A stretch of DNA of 64,000 nucleotides from Paraburkholderia hiiakae (GTDB lineage Bacteria; Pseudomonadota; Gammaproteobacteria; Burkholderiales; Burkholderiaceae). Within the stretch, counting starts at the first letter, position 1, and the number at the start of each line of letters is the position of its first letter. A program made the position numbers and the translations under genes. The stretch covers positions 1 through 64,000 of the forward strand of contig NZ_CAJHCQ010000031.1 in NCBI RefSeq assembly GCF_904848665.1, read 5' to 3'. The notes beneath the pieces are model-generated. The model saw only the letters and a list, made by a program, of their open reading frames with translations, did no database searches and was not told the origin of the DNA. This document shows, piece after piece, positions 50,625-59,812 of this stretch.

Positions 50625-50644
50625 AAAATCCCAATCGGGATTTT
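50625..50644 (-). promoter_or_regulatory. Perfect 8-bp hairpin just before lpxC
   Basis: AAAATCCC (50625-50632) pairs with GGGATTTT (50637-50644) around a four-base loop. On the - strand it covers the GGGA ribosome-site candidate of the alternative start. Confidence 0.6.
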
Positions 50645-50660
50645 TTAACTCATAGCTCGA

Positions 50661-50666
50661 ATTATA
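50661..50666 (-). promoter_or_regulatory. -10 element for lpxC
   Basis: A perfect TATAAT on the - strand lies about 40-55 bases before the candidate lpxC starts; no strong -35. It suggests lpxC has a promoter independent of the upstream cluster. Confidence 0.55.
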
Positions 50667-50866
50667 CTCCAGTTGCACCGAGTCCGTCGTTTTCACCGGC
50701 GTGACAAACTGTTTCCCTGTGTTACCCAATAGAGATGGAGGGCGGGCCGATGCCCGGAACGGAGGCGTTCCCGGGGTGATCGGCCCGCTGGGCTCACGTA
50801 ATCGCCTGTCACATTTGCGCCGCAGGTTCGCGTTGCATCAGGGCAACGCAGCGCCCGCAAGCGCGC

Positions 50867-51376
50867 TCATGCGCGGGTCAACGTGGCAAGTATGCTCGCG
50901 GCATCGCTCACTTCGAACTTGCCGGGTGCTTCGACGTGCAGCGTCTTGACCACGCCGTCGTCGACCACCATCGCATAGCGCTGGGAGCGGATTCCCATGC
51001 CACGCGCCGACAAATCCTGCTCCAGTCCAAGTACACGAGTCAACGCTGCGCTGCCGTCGGCCATCATGCGTACCTTGCCCGAGGTACGCTGATCGCGTCC
51101 CCACGCGCCCATGACGAACGCGTCGTTGACGGACACGCACCAGACCTCGTCGACACCGGCGGCGCGCAGCGCGTCAAAGTGTTCGACGTAACCCGGCACG
51201 TGCTTCGCGGAGCACGTAGGCGTGAACGCGCCAGGCAATCCGAAGATCACCACGCGCTTGCCCGCCGCTTCCTTTCGCACGTCGAAGCTGTTCGGCCCCA
51301 GCGTGCAACCCTCGCGCTCGTCTTCGACGAACTCGAAGAGGGTCGCTTCGGGCAGCGTTTCACCCTGTTTGATCAT
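50867..51376 (-). CDS. Peroxiredoxin of the Prx5/hybrid type
   Basis: A 169-residue peroxidase of the Prx5 group. The peroxidatic Cys55 sits in GLPGAFTPTCSAKHVPGY, the classic Prx5 motif. Cys24 and Cys80 (VWCVSVNDAFVMGAWG) are further thiols; which one, if any, resolves is unknown. There is no signal peptide, so it is cytosolic, and reductant is probably glutathione/glutaredoxin or thioredoxin. It lies between ftsZ (299 bp upstream) and lpxC (259 bp downstream), all on one strand. Confidence 0.92.
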   Translation of the reverse strand: MIKQGETLPEATLFEFVEDEREGCTLGPNSFDVRKEAAGKRVVIFGLPGAFTPTCSAKHVPGYVEHFDALRAAGVDEVWCVSVNDAFVMGAWGRDQRTSGKVRMMADGSAALTRVLGLEQDLSARGMGIRSQRYAMVVDDGVVKTLHVEAPGKFEVSDAASILATLTRA

Positions 51377-51675
51377 GACTCGTCCTTCACAACGATGTGC
51401 AAGCTTTTACGAGCGTGATGCGCTGGCGTGCGGATGGCCGCCCACGGATGGCCGCCCCCTGCAATGTTGGGCAACGATGTACTCCAAGGATACACAGGTT
51501 CGCTGGGCGACACCGCGCCTGTCCCCCACGCTCAACGCGTGGCGGGCAACCGTCCCTGCCGCGCATCCTCGCGGATGCGGCCTTGCTGGTCTTGCTCGCC
51601 TTCATTGCAACGCCGCGCGCTATCTGTCTGCGGGCGAGGGCAACGCGTGCCCTGCCGCAGTCAGATCGGCTCGCG

Positions 51676-52878
51676 TTAGTCCGCCTGCTTGCGCAGGAAT
51701 GCCGGGATGTCGTAAGTGTCGACGCCCTTTTCCTGCAGCGCCTGCACGTGCGAAGCCGCGGTGTCGCGCGACGTGCGCCACACAGCCGGCGTGTCGAGCG
51801 CGCCGTAGTCGGCCGTGTTGCCGTGGCCGCTGTGCTGCGGTGCGTACGAACCCGCCGGAGCCGGGATCGGCTGATTGTCCGTGCCCGTGCGCAGCAGTTG
51901 CATCGGCGCGGCTTGCTGCTTCTTCGCAGCGCGGCCGAGGCCCGTTGCCACCACCGTGACGCGCAGCGCGTCGCCCATCGCATCGTCGTACACCGCACCG
52001 AAGATCACCGTGGCGTCTTCTGCAGCGTAGCTCTTGATGGTGTTCATCACTTCGCGCGTTTCCGACAGACGCAGCGAACGGCTCGACGTGATGTTGACCA
52101 GCACGCCGCGCGCGCCCGACAGATCGACGCCTTCGAGCAGCGGGCTCGCCACGGCCTGTTCCGCCGCGAGGCGTGCGCGATCGACGCCGGCCACCGTGGC
52201 CGTGCCCATCATCGCCTTGCCCTGCTCGCCCATCACCGTCTTCACGTCTTCAAAGTCGACGTTCACCAGACCGTCGACGTTGATAATTTCGGCGATGCCT
52301 GCGACTGCGTTGTTCAGAACGTCGTCGGCGCACTGGAAGCACTTGTCCATCTCGGCGTCATCGCCCATCACGTCGAACAGCTTGTCGTTCAGGACGACGA
52401 TCAGCGAGTCGACGTGATCCTCCAGTTGCTGCGAGCCGGCTTCCGCCACTCGCATACGCTTGCCGCCTTCGAACTCGAACGGCTTGCTCACCACACCAAC
52501 GGTGAGAATACCCATTTCCTTGGCGATCTGCGCGACGACCGGGGCTGCGCCCGTGCCGGTGCCGCCGCCCATGCCGGCGGTGATGAACACCATGTGCGCG
52601 CCGCGCAGTGCGTCGGCGATGCGCTCACGGGCTTCTTCAGCGGCCGCGCGGCCCATCTCCGGCTTCGCACCGGCGCCGAGGCCCGTGTTGCCGAGCTGAA
52701 TCACGGCCGATGCACGCGAGCGCGAGAGCGCCTGTGCGTCCGTGTTCATCACGATGAAATCGACGCCTTGCACGCCGCGGTTAATCATGTGCTGCACGGC
52801 ATTGCCGCCCGCACCACCAACGCCTACCACCTTGATGATGGTGCCGTTGGTTTCCGTTTCCAGCAGCTGGAATTCCAT
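51676..52878 (-). CDS. ftsZ: Cell division protein FtsZ
   Basis: FtsZ is the tubulin-like GTPase that forms the Z ring. It has 400 residues, starting MEFQLLETETNGTIIKVVGV after a strong site GGAGGC. Motifs are GVGGAGGNAVQHM (G-box), GGGTGTGAAPVVAQ (tubulin signature, about 107-120), and the T7 loop with NVDFEDVKTVM. A variable linker follows. The conserved C-terminal peptide that binds FtsA and ZipA/ZapD is DIPAFLRKQAD at the very end. ftsA lies 142 bp upstream, and that gap probably holds an extra ftsZ promoter. Confidence 0.99.
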   Translation of the reverse strand: MEFQLLETETNGTIIKVVGVGGAGGNAVQHMINRGVQGVDFIVMNTDAQALSRSRASAVIQLGNTGLGAGAKPEMGRAAAEEARERIADALRGAHMVFITAGMGGGTGTGAAPVVAQIAKEMGILTVGVVSKPFEFEGGKRMRVAEAGSQQLEDHVDSLIVVLNDKLFDVMGDDAEMDKCFQCADDVLNNAVAGIAEIINVDGLVNVDFEDVKTVMGEQGKAMMGTATVAGVDRARLAAEQAVASPLLEGVDLSGARGVLVNITSSRSLRLSETREVMNTIKSYAAEDATVIFGAVYDDAMGDALRVTVVATGLGRAAKKQQAAPMQLLRTGTDNQPIPAPAGSYAPQHSGHGNTADYGALDTPAVWRTSRDTAASHVQALQEKGVDTYDIPAFLRKQAD

Positions 52879-53020
52879 GTTGCCTCCGTCAAGAAAAAGA
52901 TTCCGCTCCTCGGCCGTTATCCAGTGGAAGATCGGGCAACCTTCCACTGCGCGCTAGCCGCCGTCACCAGCGCGATTTTTCGAAGCTTGTACTTCGCCTT
53001 CTGTCCTGCGACTTCTGTTC

Positions 53021-54253
53021 CTAGAAGTTGCCGAGGAACCAGTCCTTCATGCGTGAAAAGACCTGGCCCATCGACCCCGACTGCACTGCAACCTTGCGCC
53101 CGCGCATGCGCTGCGAGCGGCCTTCGACGAGCAAGCCCATTGCCGTCGAGTAGCGCGGATTGCGCACCACGTCGGCCAGGCCGCCCGCGTATTCCGGCAC
53201 GCCAATGCGCACCGGCTTCAGGAAAATGTCCTCGCCCAACTCGACCATGCCCGGCATCATCGCGGCGCCGCCCGTAAGCACGACGCCCGAGCTCAGCAGT
53301 TCTTCGTAGCCCGATTCGCGCACCACCTGCTGCACGAGCGAGAAAAGCTCTTCTACGCGCGGCTCGATCACGGCGGCGAGCGCCTGACGCGACAGCGTGC
53401 GCGGACCGCGCTCGCCAAGACCCGGCACTTCGATCATCTCGTCCGGATCGGCGAGTGCCTGCTTCGCGATGCCGTAGCTCACCTTGATGTCTTCCGCGTC
53501 GGGCGTGGGGGTGCGCAGCGCCATCGCGATGTCGCTCGTCACCTGGTCGCCCGCGATCGGAATCACCGCGGTATGGCGGATCGCGCCTTCGCTGAAGATC
53601 GCGATGTCGGTCGTGCCGCCGCCCACATCGACGAGCACCACGCCCAACTCCTTCTCGTCCTCGGTCAGCACCGCCAGCGACGAAGCGAGCGGTTGCAGAA
53701 TGAGGTCGTTCACTTCGAGCCCGCAGCGGCGCACGCACTTCACGATGTTCTGCGCCGCGCTCACCGCACCCGTCACGATATGCACCTTCACTTCCAGACG
53801 AATGCCGCTCATGCCGATCGGCTCGCGCACATCTTCCTGGCCGTCGATGATGAATTCCTGCGTGAGGATATGCAGCACCTGCTGGTCGGTCGGGATGTTG
53901 ATCGCCTTCGCCGTTTCGATCACGCGCGCGACGTCTGCCTGCGTGACTTCCTTCTCCTTGATGGCAACCATGCCGCTCGAGTTGAAGCTGCGAATGTGGC
54001 TGCCCGCAATGCCGGTGAATACGTTAGTGATCTTGCAGTCGGCCATGAGTTCCGCTTCTTCGAGCGCTCGCTGGATAGACTGCACCGTGGCCTCGATGTT
54101 CACCACCACGCCTTTCTTGAGACCTTTCGATTCGCTCTGGCCGAGACCGATCACTTCGTAGTGGCCTTCGCCCTTTAGTTCGGCGACGACGGCCACCACC
54201 TTCGACGTCCCGATGTCGAGGCTGACCAGCAGATCCTTATAGTCTTTACTCAT
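53021..54253 (-). CDS. ftsA: Cell division protein FtsA
   Basis: FtsA is the actin-like ATPase that tethers FtsZ to the membrane. It has 410 residues. It starts MSKDYKDLLVSLDIGTSKVV, with the phosphate-1 motif DIGTSK, the 1C domain (about 85-165), the phosphate-2 region VVLVDVGGGTTDIAIF and the adenosine motif VVLTGGAAMMPGM. The C-terminal amphipathic membrane helix is visible as FSRMKDWFLGNF. It lies 27 bp after ftsQ. Confidence 0.98.
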   Translation of the reverse strand: MSKDYKDLLVSLDIGTSKVVAVVAELKGEGHYEVIGLGQSESKGLKKGVVVNIEATVQSIQRALEEAELMADCKITNVFTGIAGSHIRSFNSSGMVAIKEKEVTQADVARVIETAKAINIPTDQQVLHILTQEFIIDGQEDVREPIGMSGIRLEVKVHIVTGAVSAAQNIVKCVRRCGLEVNDLILQPLASSLAVLTEDEKELGVVLVDVGGGTTDIAIFSEGAIRHTAVIPIAGDQVTSDIAMALRTPTPDAEDIKVSYGIAKQALADPDEMIEVPGLGERGPRTLSRQALAAVIEPRVEELFSLVQQVVRESGYEELLSSGVVLTGGAAMMPGMVELGEDIFLKPVRIGVPEYAGGLADVVRNPRYSTAMGLLVEGRSQRMRGRKVAVQSGSMGQVFSRMKDWFLGNF

Positions 54254-54280
54254 ATCGTGCTCGTTGCGTGTGATGTCTTG

Positions 54281-55036
54281 TTACTTCTTGCCCGGAGCGG
54301 GCGTGTCACTGATGAAGCGCATGCCGGCCGCCCTTATCGCAAACCCGTTCGGATAACGCAAGTCCGCGTATTCGATCTCTTTGCCCCAACGCTGCGTCAC
54401 TGCCGACCATGCGGCGATGAGGCGATGCGAACGCTCGCTCAATGTGTCGGCGTTGCGCTCGCGGCCCAGCTCCACCTGCATGCCGTTCGAGAGCTTCACC
54501 GTCCACGCGTAGCGCGCCGAGAGCGTGACCTCGTCGGGCGTGAGCCCGAGCGGCGCGAACCACTTCTCCAGGTCCCGGTAGCGCGCAACCACTTCGGGCG
54601 CGGTGCCGTCGGGGCCATCGAGCGCGGGCAATTCTTCGTCCAGCTCGCCCTGGTTCGCCGTGAACAGTTCGCCGTCCGTGCTCACGAGCTGATCGCTGCC
54701 CCACGTGCCCAGCGGTTTGTACTCTTCGAGCGTGACAGCCAGCGCGTTGGGCCACACGCGGCGCACGCTCGCGTGACGTACCCACGGCATTTGCTCGAAC
54801 GCCGCGCGCGCCGTGTCGAGATCGACCGTGAAGAAGTTGCCCTTCAGCCGGCCGACCACGCTCGCGCGCACGGTGGGCGAGTTGATGTGCTCGGTGTCGC
54901 CCTCGATGCGGATCTCTCGCAGCGCGAAGTTCGGGCGCTGCACGAGCCAGTAGCAGCCAGCCGCCAGAAGCGCGAGCGCGAGCAGCGCGTGCAACGCGTT
55001 GGCGGCAAGGTTGAGCTGGCGTACGTTATTCCACAT
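54281..55036 (-). CDS. ftsQ: Cell division protein FtsQ
   Basis: FtsQ (DivIB) links early and late division proteins, binding FtsB/FtsL in the periplasm. It has 251 residues. A short cytoplasmic N-terminus and one membrane helix (about 12-33) precede the POTRA domain (FALREIRIEGDTEHINSPTV, about 38-108) and the FtsQ beta domain with VRRVWPNALAVTLEEYKPLGTWG. It is 60 bp after ddl and 27 bp before ftsA, the standard order. Confidence 0.97.
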   Translation of the reverse strand: MWNNVRQLNLAANALHALLALALLAAGCYWLVQRPNFALREIRIEGDTEHINSPTVRASVVGRLKGNFFTVDLDTARAAFEQMPWVRHASVRRVWPNALAVTLEEYKPLGTWGSDQLVSTDGELFTANQGELDEELPALDGPDGTAPEVVARYRDLEKWFAPLGLTPDEVTLSARYAWTVKLSNGMQVELGRERNADTLSERSHRLIAAWSAVTQRWGKEIEYADLRYPNGFAIRAAGMRFISDTPAPGKK

Positions 55037-55096
55037 TTCGAGATTGTCGGTTTAGTCCAGGTTCGGCAATTCGTCGGTCAGCGATTCATTAGGGGT

Positions 55097-56059
55097 TCAA
55101 TCTTTCAGCGTCAGCGCAAGCACGCGCACCACGAGGTCGCGATATTCGATGCCCACCGAGCGCGCGGCCTTCGGCGGCAGCGAGTGATCGGTCATGCCCG
55201 GCGCCGTGTTCACTTCGAGGAAATACGCGTTACCCGCGCCGTCCATCATGAAATCGGCGCGGCCCCAGTCGGTGCAGCCGAGCACGTCGAACGCGCGGCG
55301 GGCGAGCTTCTTCAGTTCTGCTTCCTTCTCGGGCGCGACGCCACAGGGAATCAGATACTGCGTCGTGTCGAGGATGTACTTCGCGTCGTAGTCGTAGAAC
55401 TCGCCCGCCGGCACGATCTTGATGATCGGCAGATCGAGGTCGCCCGCGATGCACGCGGTGTACTCGCCACCGCCTTCGATGCTCTTTTCCACCAGCACGA
55501 TCTTGTCGAACTTCGCGGCTTCTTCGAGCGCCGGCACGAGTTCGGCTTCGGCCTTCACCTTGATCACGGCCACGCTCGAGCCTTCGCTCGCGGGCTTCAC
55601 GAAGAGCGGCAGGCCGAGCTTCGCGACGATCTGCGGCGCGCGCGCCGCGTAGTCGTCGCCGCGCAGCACCGCTTCGAACGGCGGCGTCGGAATGCCGAGC
55701 TGCTGCCACACGAGCTTGCTGCGGAACTTGTCGAGCCCGAGCGCCGAGCCGAGCACGCCCGTGCCCGTATAGCGGATGCCGTAGAAGTCGAGTGCACCCT
55801 GAATCTGGCCGTTCTCGCCATAGCCGCCATGAAGCGCGTTGAACGCGCGCACGAAGCCTTCGTCCTTCAACGCCGAAAGCTCACGCACGGACGGATCGAA
55901 CGGATGGGCGTCGATGCCGGCGCTCTGCAGCGCCTGCAGCACCAGCGTGCCCGACTTGAGCGATACCTCGCGCTCGGCGGACACGCCGCCGAACAACACC
56001 GCCACCTTGCCGAACTGCTTCGGGTCGAACTTCGGATCGATACTGCTCATGTCACTCAC
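55097..56059 (-). CDS. ddl: D-alanine--D-alanine ligase
   Basis: Ddl makes D-Ala-D-Ala for the pentapeptide. It has 320 residues with a GTG start overlapping the murC stop (GTGA); an ATG three codons later is an alternative. Motifs are GKVAVLFGGVSAEREVSL, the LHGGYGENG loop, the ATP-grasp region with LFVKPASEGSSVAVIKV, and the C-terminal FLEVNTAPGMTDHSL, all typical of the DdlB type found in dcw clusters. Confidence 0.98.
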   Translation of the reverse strand: MSDMSSIDPKFDPKQFGKVAVLFGGVSAEREVSLKSGTLVLQALQSAGIDAHPFDPSVRELSALKDEGFVRAFNALHGGYGENGQIQGALDFYGIRYTGTGVLGSALGLDKFRSKLVWQQLGIPTPPFEAVLRGDDYAARAPQIVAKLGLPLFVKPASEGSSVAVIKVKAEAELVPALEEAAKFDKIVLVEKSIEGGGEYTACIAGDLDLPIIKIVPAGEFYDYDAKYILDTTQYLIPCGVAPEKEAELKKLARRAFDVLGCTDWGRADFMMDGAGNAYFLEVNTAPGMTDHSLPPKAARSVGIEYRDLVVRVLALTLKD

Positions 56060-57450
56060 GCCTTCTGTTCCTGGGCTGCGATGCGGCCCGGCACACTGCC
56101 GATCGAACCCGCGCCCATCGTGATCACCACATCGCCGTCGCGCACTACTGCCGCGAGCGCCTCCGGCACTTCATCCACGGTCTCGACGAATACCGGCTCG
56201 ACCTTGCCCGCCACACGAATCGCGCGTGCGAGCGCGCGGCCATCCGCTGCGACGATCGGCGCTTCGCCGGCCGCGTAGACATCGGTCAGCACGAGCGCGT
56301 CGACGGTCGAGAGCACGCGCACGAAATCTTCGAAGCAGTCACGCGTGCGCGTATACCGGTGCGGCTGGAACGCCAGCACGAGACGCCGCTCGGGAAACGC
56401 GCCGCGCGCCGCTGCGATGGTCGCCGCCATTTCCACCGGGTGATGGCCATAGTCGTCGATCAACGTCCAGGCGCCGCCGCCGTTGACGGGAATCTCGCCA
56501 TAGCGCTGAAAACGACGGCCCACGCCGTTGAATTCCGCGAGCGCGCGCTGAATGTCGGCGTCCTTCACTTCGAGTTCGGTCGCGATCGCAATCGCAGCGA
56601 GCGCGTTCTGCACGTTGTGCGTGCCCGGCAAGTTCAGCACGATGTCGAGCGACGGCGCGTCTTCGCGCATCACCGTGAAGTACATCTTGCCTTCGCGCGC
56701 GATCACATTCACCGCGCGCACTTGCGCGTCGGATGCGAAGCCGTAGCGGATGATCGGCTTCGAGACAAACGGCAGAATCTCCTTCACGTTCGGGTCGTCC
56801 ACGCACAGAACCGCGATGCCATAGAACGGCAGGCGGTGCGTGAATTCGATGAACGCCTGCTTCAGGCGCGCGAAGTCGTGCCCATACGTGTCCATGTGAT
56901 CGGCGTCGATGTTCGTAATGACTTCGATCACCGGGAAGAGGTTCAGGAACGATGCGTCGGATTCGTCGGCTTCCGCCACGATGAAGTCGCCCGTGCCCAG
57001 ACGCGCGTTCGCGCCCGCGCTGATAAGCCGGCCGCCGATCACGAAAGTCGGATCGAGCCCGCCTGCCGCCAGCACGCTCGCCACGAGCGAAGTCGTCGTG
57101 GTCTTGCCGTGCGTGCCCGCGATCGCGATGCCCTGCTTCAGGCGCATCAGTTCCGCGAGCATCACGGCACGCGGCACGATGGGAATGCGGCGATGGCGCG
57201 CCGCGAGCACTTCGGGGTTGTCGCTGCGCACCGCGGTCGAAACGACCACGGCATTGGCGCCTTCGATGTTCTCTTCGGCATGGCCGATCGCGATGCGCGC
57301 GCCGAGCGCGGCGAGTCGATCGGTGACCGCGTTCTTCGCGAGGTCCGAGCCGCTTACCTGATAGCCGAGATTGACGAGCACTTCGGCGATGCCGCTCATG
57401 CCCGCGCCGCCGATGCCGACGAAATGGATATGTTTGACGATGTGTTTCAT
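56056..57450 (-). CDS. murC: UDP-N-acetylmuramate--L-alanine ligase
   Basis: MurC adds L-Ala to UDP-MurNAc. It has 464 residues from ATG 57450 (MKHIVKHIHFVGIGGAGMSG), with GGAAAG upstream. The nucleotide loop of the N-domain is GIGGAGMSGIAE, the ATP loop is GTHGKTTTTSLVA, and the C-domain has DDYGHHPVEMAAT and FQPHRYTRTRD. It overlaps murG by four bases upstream and ddl downstream. Homologous to mpl at 6.7-8.1 kb. Confidence 0.98.
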   Translation of the reverse strand: MKHIVKHIHFVGIGGAGMSGIAEVLVNLGYQVSGSDLAKNAVTDRLAALGARIAIGHAEENIEGANAVVVSTAVRSDNPEVLAARHRRIPIVPRAVMLAELMRLKQGIAIAGTHGKTTTTSLVASVLAAGGLDPTFVIGGRLISAGANARLGTGDFIVAEADESDASFLNLFPVIEVITNIDADHMDTYGHDFARLKQAFIEFTHRLPFYGIAVLCVDDPNVKEILPFVSKPIIRYGFASDAQVRAVNVIAREGKMYFTVMREDAPSLDIVLNLPGTHNVQNALAAIAIATELEVKDADIQRALAEFNGVGRRFQRYGEIPVNGGGAWTLIDDYGHHPVEMAATIAAARGAFPERRLVLAFQPHRYTRTRDCFEDFVRVLSTVDALVLTDVYAAGEAPIVAADGRALARAIRVAGKVEPVFVETVDEVPEALAAVVRDGDVVITMGAGSIGSVPGRIAAQEQKA

Positions 57451-58550
57451 TGCTTTCCTCCCGCTACTACGCCCGCCACGGCCGCACAGATGCGCGCGAC
57501 CTGATCGGCGGCGTCGGGTTTCGCGAGCGCGCGAGCGCGCCCAGCCATTTCCGCCAGCGATGTTCTGGTCTGATGCCGCAACCAGTCGGCGAGTCCTTCC
57601 GCCGTCAGGTCGCGCTGCTGCACCACGAGCGCTGCGTCCTTGTCGGCAAGGAACGCGGCGTTGGTGGTCTGGTGGTCGTCCACGGCATAGGGGAACGGCA
57701 CGAAGCATGCCGCCACGCCCACGGCCGCGATCTCGGCCACCGTCATTGCGCCCGAACGGCAGACCACGAGGTCCGCGTTCCGATAGGCGCTCGCCATGTC
57801 GTCGATGAACGGCACGAGTTGCACCGTGTCACTGAGTTCGAGTCCGGCGTCGAGATAGTTTTGACGCAAGGCGTCGATATGCTTCGCGCCCGCCTGATGC
57901 ACGATATGCGGACGCTCACCCGGTGCGAGCAGCGACAGCGCGCGCGGCACCACTTCGTTGAGCGCCGTGGCGCCCAGACTGCCGCCCACCACGAGCACGC
58001 GCAGCGGCCCGCTGCGCGCCGCGTAGCGCGCCGCCGGGGCGTCGACGTGCTCGAGTGCCTCGCGAATCGGGTTGCCGGTCCACTCGGCGTTCGGCAGCGC
58101 GCCCGGAAACGCCACGAGCACACGCTTGGCCAGCTTCGCGAGCACCTTGTTCGCGAGACCGGCGATCGAGTTCTGTTCATGCAGCACGAGCGGACGGCCC
58201 GAAAGCGCGCTCATCACGCCCGCCGGGAACGTGATGTAGCCGCCCATACCGAGCACGACATCGGGCTTCACGCGGTGCAGCGCCGCGAGGCTCTGTATGC
58301 ACGCGCGCAGCAGGTTTAGCGGCAACATCAGTTTGGTCTTGATGCCCTTGCCGCGCACGCCGCCAAAGCGCACATACTCCATCGTGATGCCGTGTTTGGG
58401 CACGAGCGTCGCTTCCATGCCCGCGGGATTGCCGAGCCACACCACACGCCAGCCCCACTGCTCCATGCGATGCGCAACGGCGAGACCCGGAAACACGTGT
58501 CCCCCGGTGCCGCCGGCCATCACCATGAGCGTGCGCGTTGCTGCGGTCAT
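57447..58550 (-). CDS. murG: UDP-GlcNAc:undecaprenyl-PP-MurNAc-pentapeptide GlcNAc transferase
   Basis: MurG makes lipid II from lipid I on the inner face of the membrane. It has 367 residues, starting MTAATRTLMVMAGGTGGHVFPG; the first glycine loop is GGTGGHVFPGLAVA. The C-domain holds VVGGSLGATALNE and the sugar-nucleotide motif VVCRSGAMTVAEIAAVG. Its start overlaps the ftsW stop and its stop overlaps murC, both by four bases. Confidence 0.98.
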   Translation of the reverse strand: MTAATRTLMVMAGGTGGHVFPGLAVAHRMEQWGWRVVWLGNPAGMEATLVPKHGITMEYVRFGGVRGKGIKTKLMLPLNLLRACIQSLAALHRVKPDVVLGMGGYITFPAGVMSALSGRPLVLHEQNSIAGLANKVLAKLAKRVLVAFPGALPNAEWTGNPIREALEHVDAPAARYAARSGPLRVLVVGGSLGATALNEVVPRALSLLAPGERPHIVHQAGAKHIDALRQNYLDAGLELSDTVQLVPFIDDMASAYRNADLVVCRSGAMTVAEIAAVGVAACFVPFPYAVDDHQTTNAAFLADKDAALVVQQRDLTAEGLADWLRHQTRTSLAEMAGRARALAKPDAADQVARICAAVAGVVAGGKQ

Positions 58551-59812
58551 ACCTTGCCTCCGCGCATCAAGACCCGGTTCTCGTAATCGACACGCAGCAG
58601 CAGCGCCACGGCGATGCAGTTCAGCAAGATGCCCGAGCCGCCGTAGCTGACGAGCGGCAGCGTGAGACCCTTGGTCGGCAAAAGACCGAGGTTCACACCC
58701 ATGTTGATGAAGGCCTGCGCGCCGAACCACACGCCAAGACCCTTGGCGACGAGGCCGGCGAACGTGCGGTCGAGCGCGAGCGCCTGGCGGCCGATCTCGA
58801 ATGCGCGGCGCACGATCCAGTAGAACAGCAGGATGACGACGAGCACGCCGATGAAGCCGAGTTCCTCGCCGATCACGGCGAGAATGAAGTCGGTGTGCGC
58901 TTCCGGCAGATAGTTGAGCTTCTCGACGCTGCCGCCGAGACCCACGCCGAACCACTCGCCGCGACCAAACGCGATAAGCGAGTGCGTGAGCTGGTACGCC
59001 TTGCCCTGCGCGTAGCGGTCGTCCCACGGATCGAGGTACGCGAAGATCCGCTCGCGGCGCCACGGCGACGCCCACACGAGCAGCGTGAAGGTGCCCACGG
59101 CCGTGGCCACGAGGCCGCCGAACAGCTTGCCGTTCACACCGCCGAGGAACAGCACGCCCATGGCGATCGCGGCGATCACCATGAATGCGCCCATGTCGGG
59201 CTCGAGCAGCAGCAGCGCGCCGACCACGCCCACGGCAAATGCCATCGGCAAGAAGCCCTTCGCGAAGCTATGCATGTATTCCTGTTTGCGCACCGTGTAG
59301 TTCGCCGCGTAGATCGTCACGGCGAGCTTCATGATTTCCGACGGCTGCATATTCGTGATGCCGAGCGGAATCCAGCGCCGCGCGCCGTTCACGCCCTTGC
59401 CGATGTGCGGAATCAGCACGACCACCAGCATGGCGAGCGCAATGAGAAAGAGCTTCGGCGCGTAGCGGTCCCATGTGGAAACGGGAATGCGAAACGCGAT
59501 GAGCGCCGCGACCGTGGCGATCACGAGCGAAACCATGTGGCGCACGAGAAACGCCCAGTCGCGATACGAGGCGTACTTGGGCGAATCGGGCATGGCGATG
59601 GAGGCCGAGTAGACCATCACGACGCCAAGTCCGAGCAGAGCGATCACGGCCCAAAGCAGCGAGTGGTCGTAGTCGAGCATGCGCGAGCGGCCGGGACGCA
59701 CGCCGTTGACGACGCTCGCAAGACCGCCCGAGCGCGCGCCGCCGCCCGACGAACCACCGGCCTGACCGTCATCGCGCGAGAGGCGCGCACCGAATCGCTC
59801 GGACCAGCTCAT
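58547..59812 (-). CDS. ftsW: Peptidoglycan glycosyltransferase FtsW
   Basis: FtsW is the SEDS glycosyltransferase of the divisome, working with FtsI. It has 421 residues and about ten membrane helices. The first 45 or so residues are a cytoplasmic, Gly/Ser/Arg-rich extension. SEDS signatures include the first-helix LGLGVVMVYSASIAMP and the late NMGVNLGLLPTKGLTLPLVSYGGSG with the family-typical Lys-Gly-Leu-Thr-Leu-Pro stretch. ATG 59812 overlaps the murD stop (ATGA). Confidence 0.98.
   Translation of the reverse strand: MSWSERFGARLSRDDGQAGGSSGGGARSGGLASVVNGVRPGRSRMLDYDHSLLWAVIALLGLGVVMVYSASIAMPDSPKYASYRDWAFLVRHMVSLVIATVAALIAFRIPVSTWDRYAPKLFLIALAMLVVVLIPHIGKGVNGARRWIPLGITNMQPSEIMKLAVTIYAANYTVRKQEYMHSFAKGFLPMAFAVGVVGALLLLEPDMGAFMVIAAIAMGVLFLGGVNGKLFGGLVATAVGTFTLLVWASPWRRERIFAYLDPWDDRYAQGKAYQLTHSLIAFGRGEWFGVGLGGSVEKLNYLPEAHTDFILAVIGEELGFIGVLVVILLFYWIVRRAFEIGRQALALDRTFAGLVAKGLGVWFGAQAFINMGVNLGLLPTKGLTLPLVSYGGSGILLNCIAVALLLRVDYENRVLMRGGKV

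Noticed and set aside
50625..50646. + strand terminator-like hairpin with T6 before lpxC
   Set aside because: No + strand gene ends nearby, so I treat it as a structure in the lpxC leader on the - strand.
51431..51457. Direct repeat CGGATGGCCGCCC in two copies near the peroxiredoxin start
   Set aside because: Only two short copies in GC-rich DNA, with no symmetry or known site; likely chance.
54257..56278. A 673-codon + strand open frame across ftsQ and ddl
   Set aside because: Both genes on the - strand are certain; the frame spans their gap without a start signal of its own.
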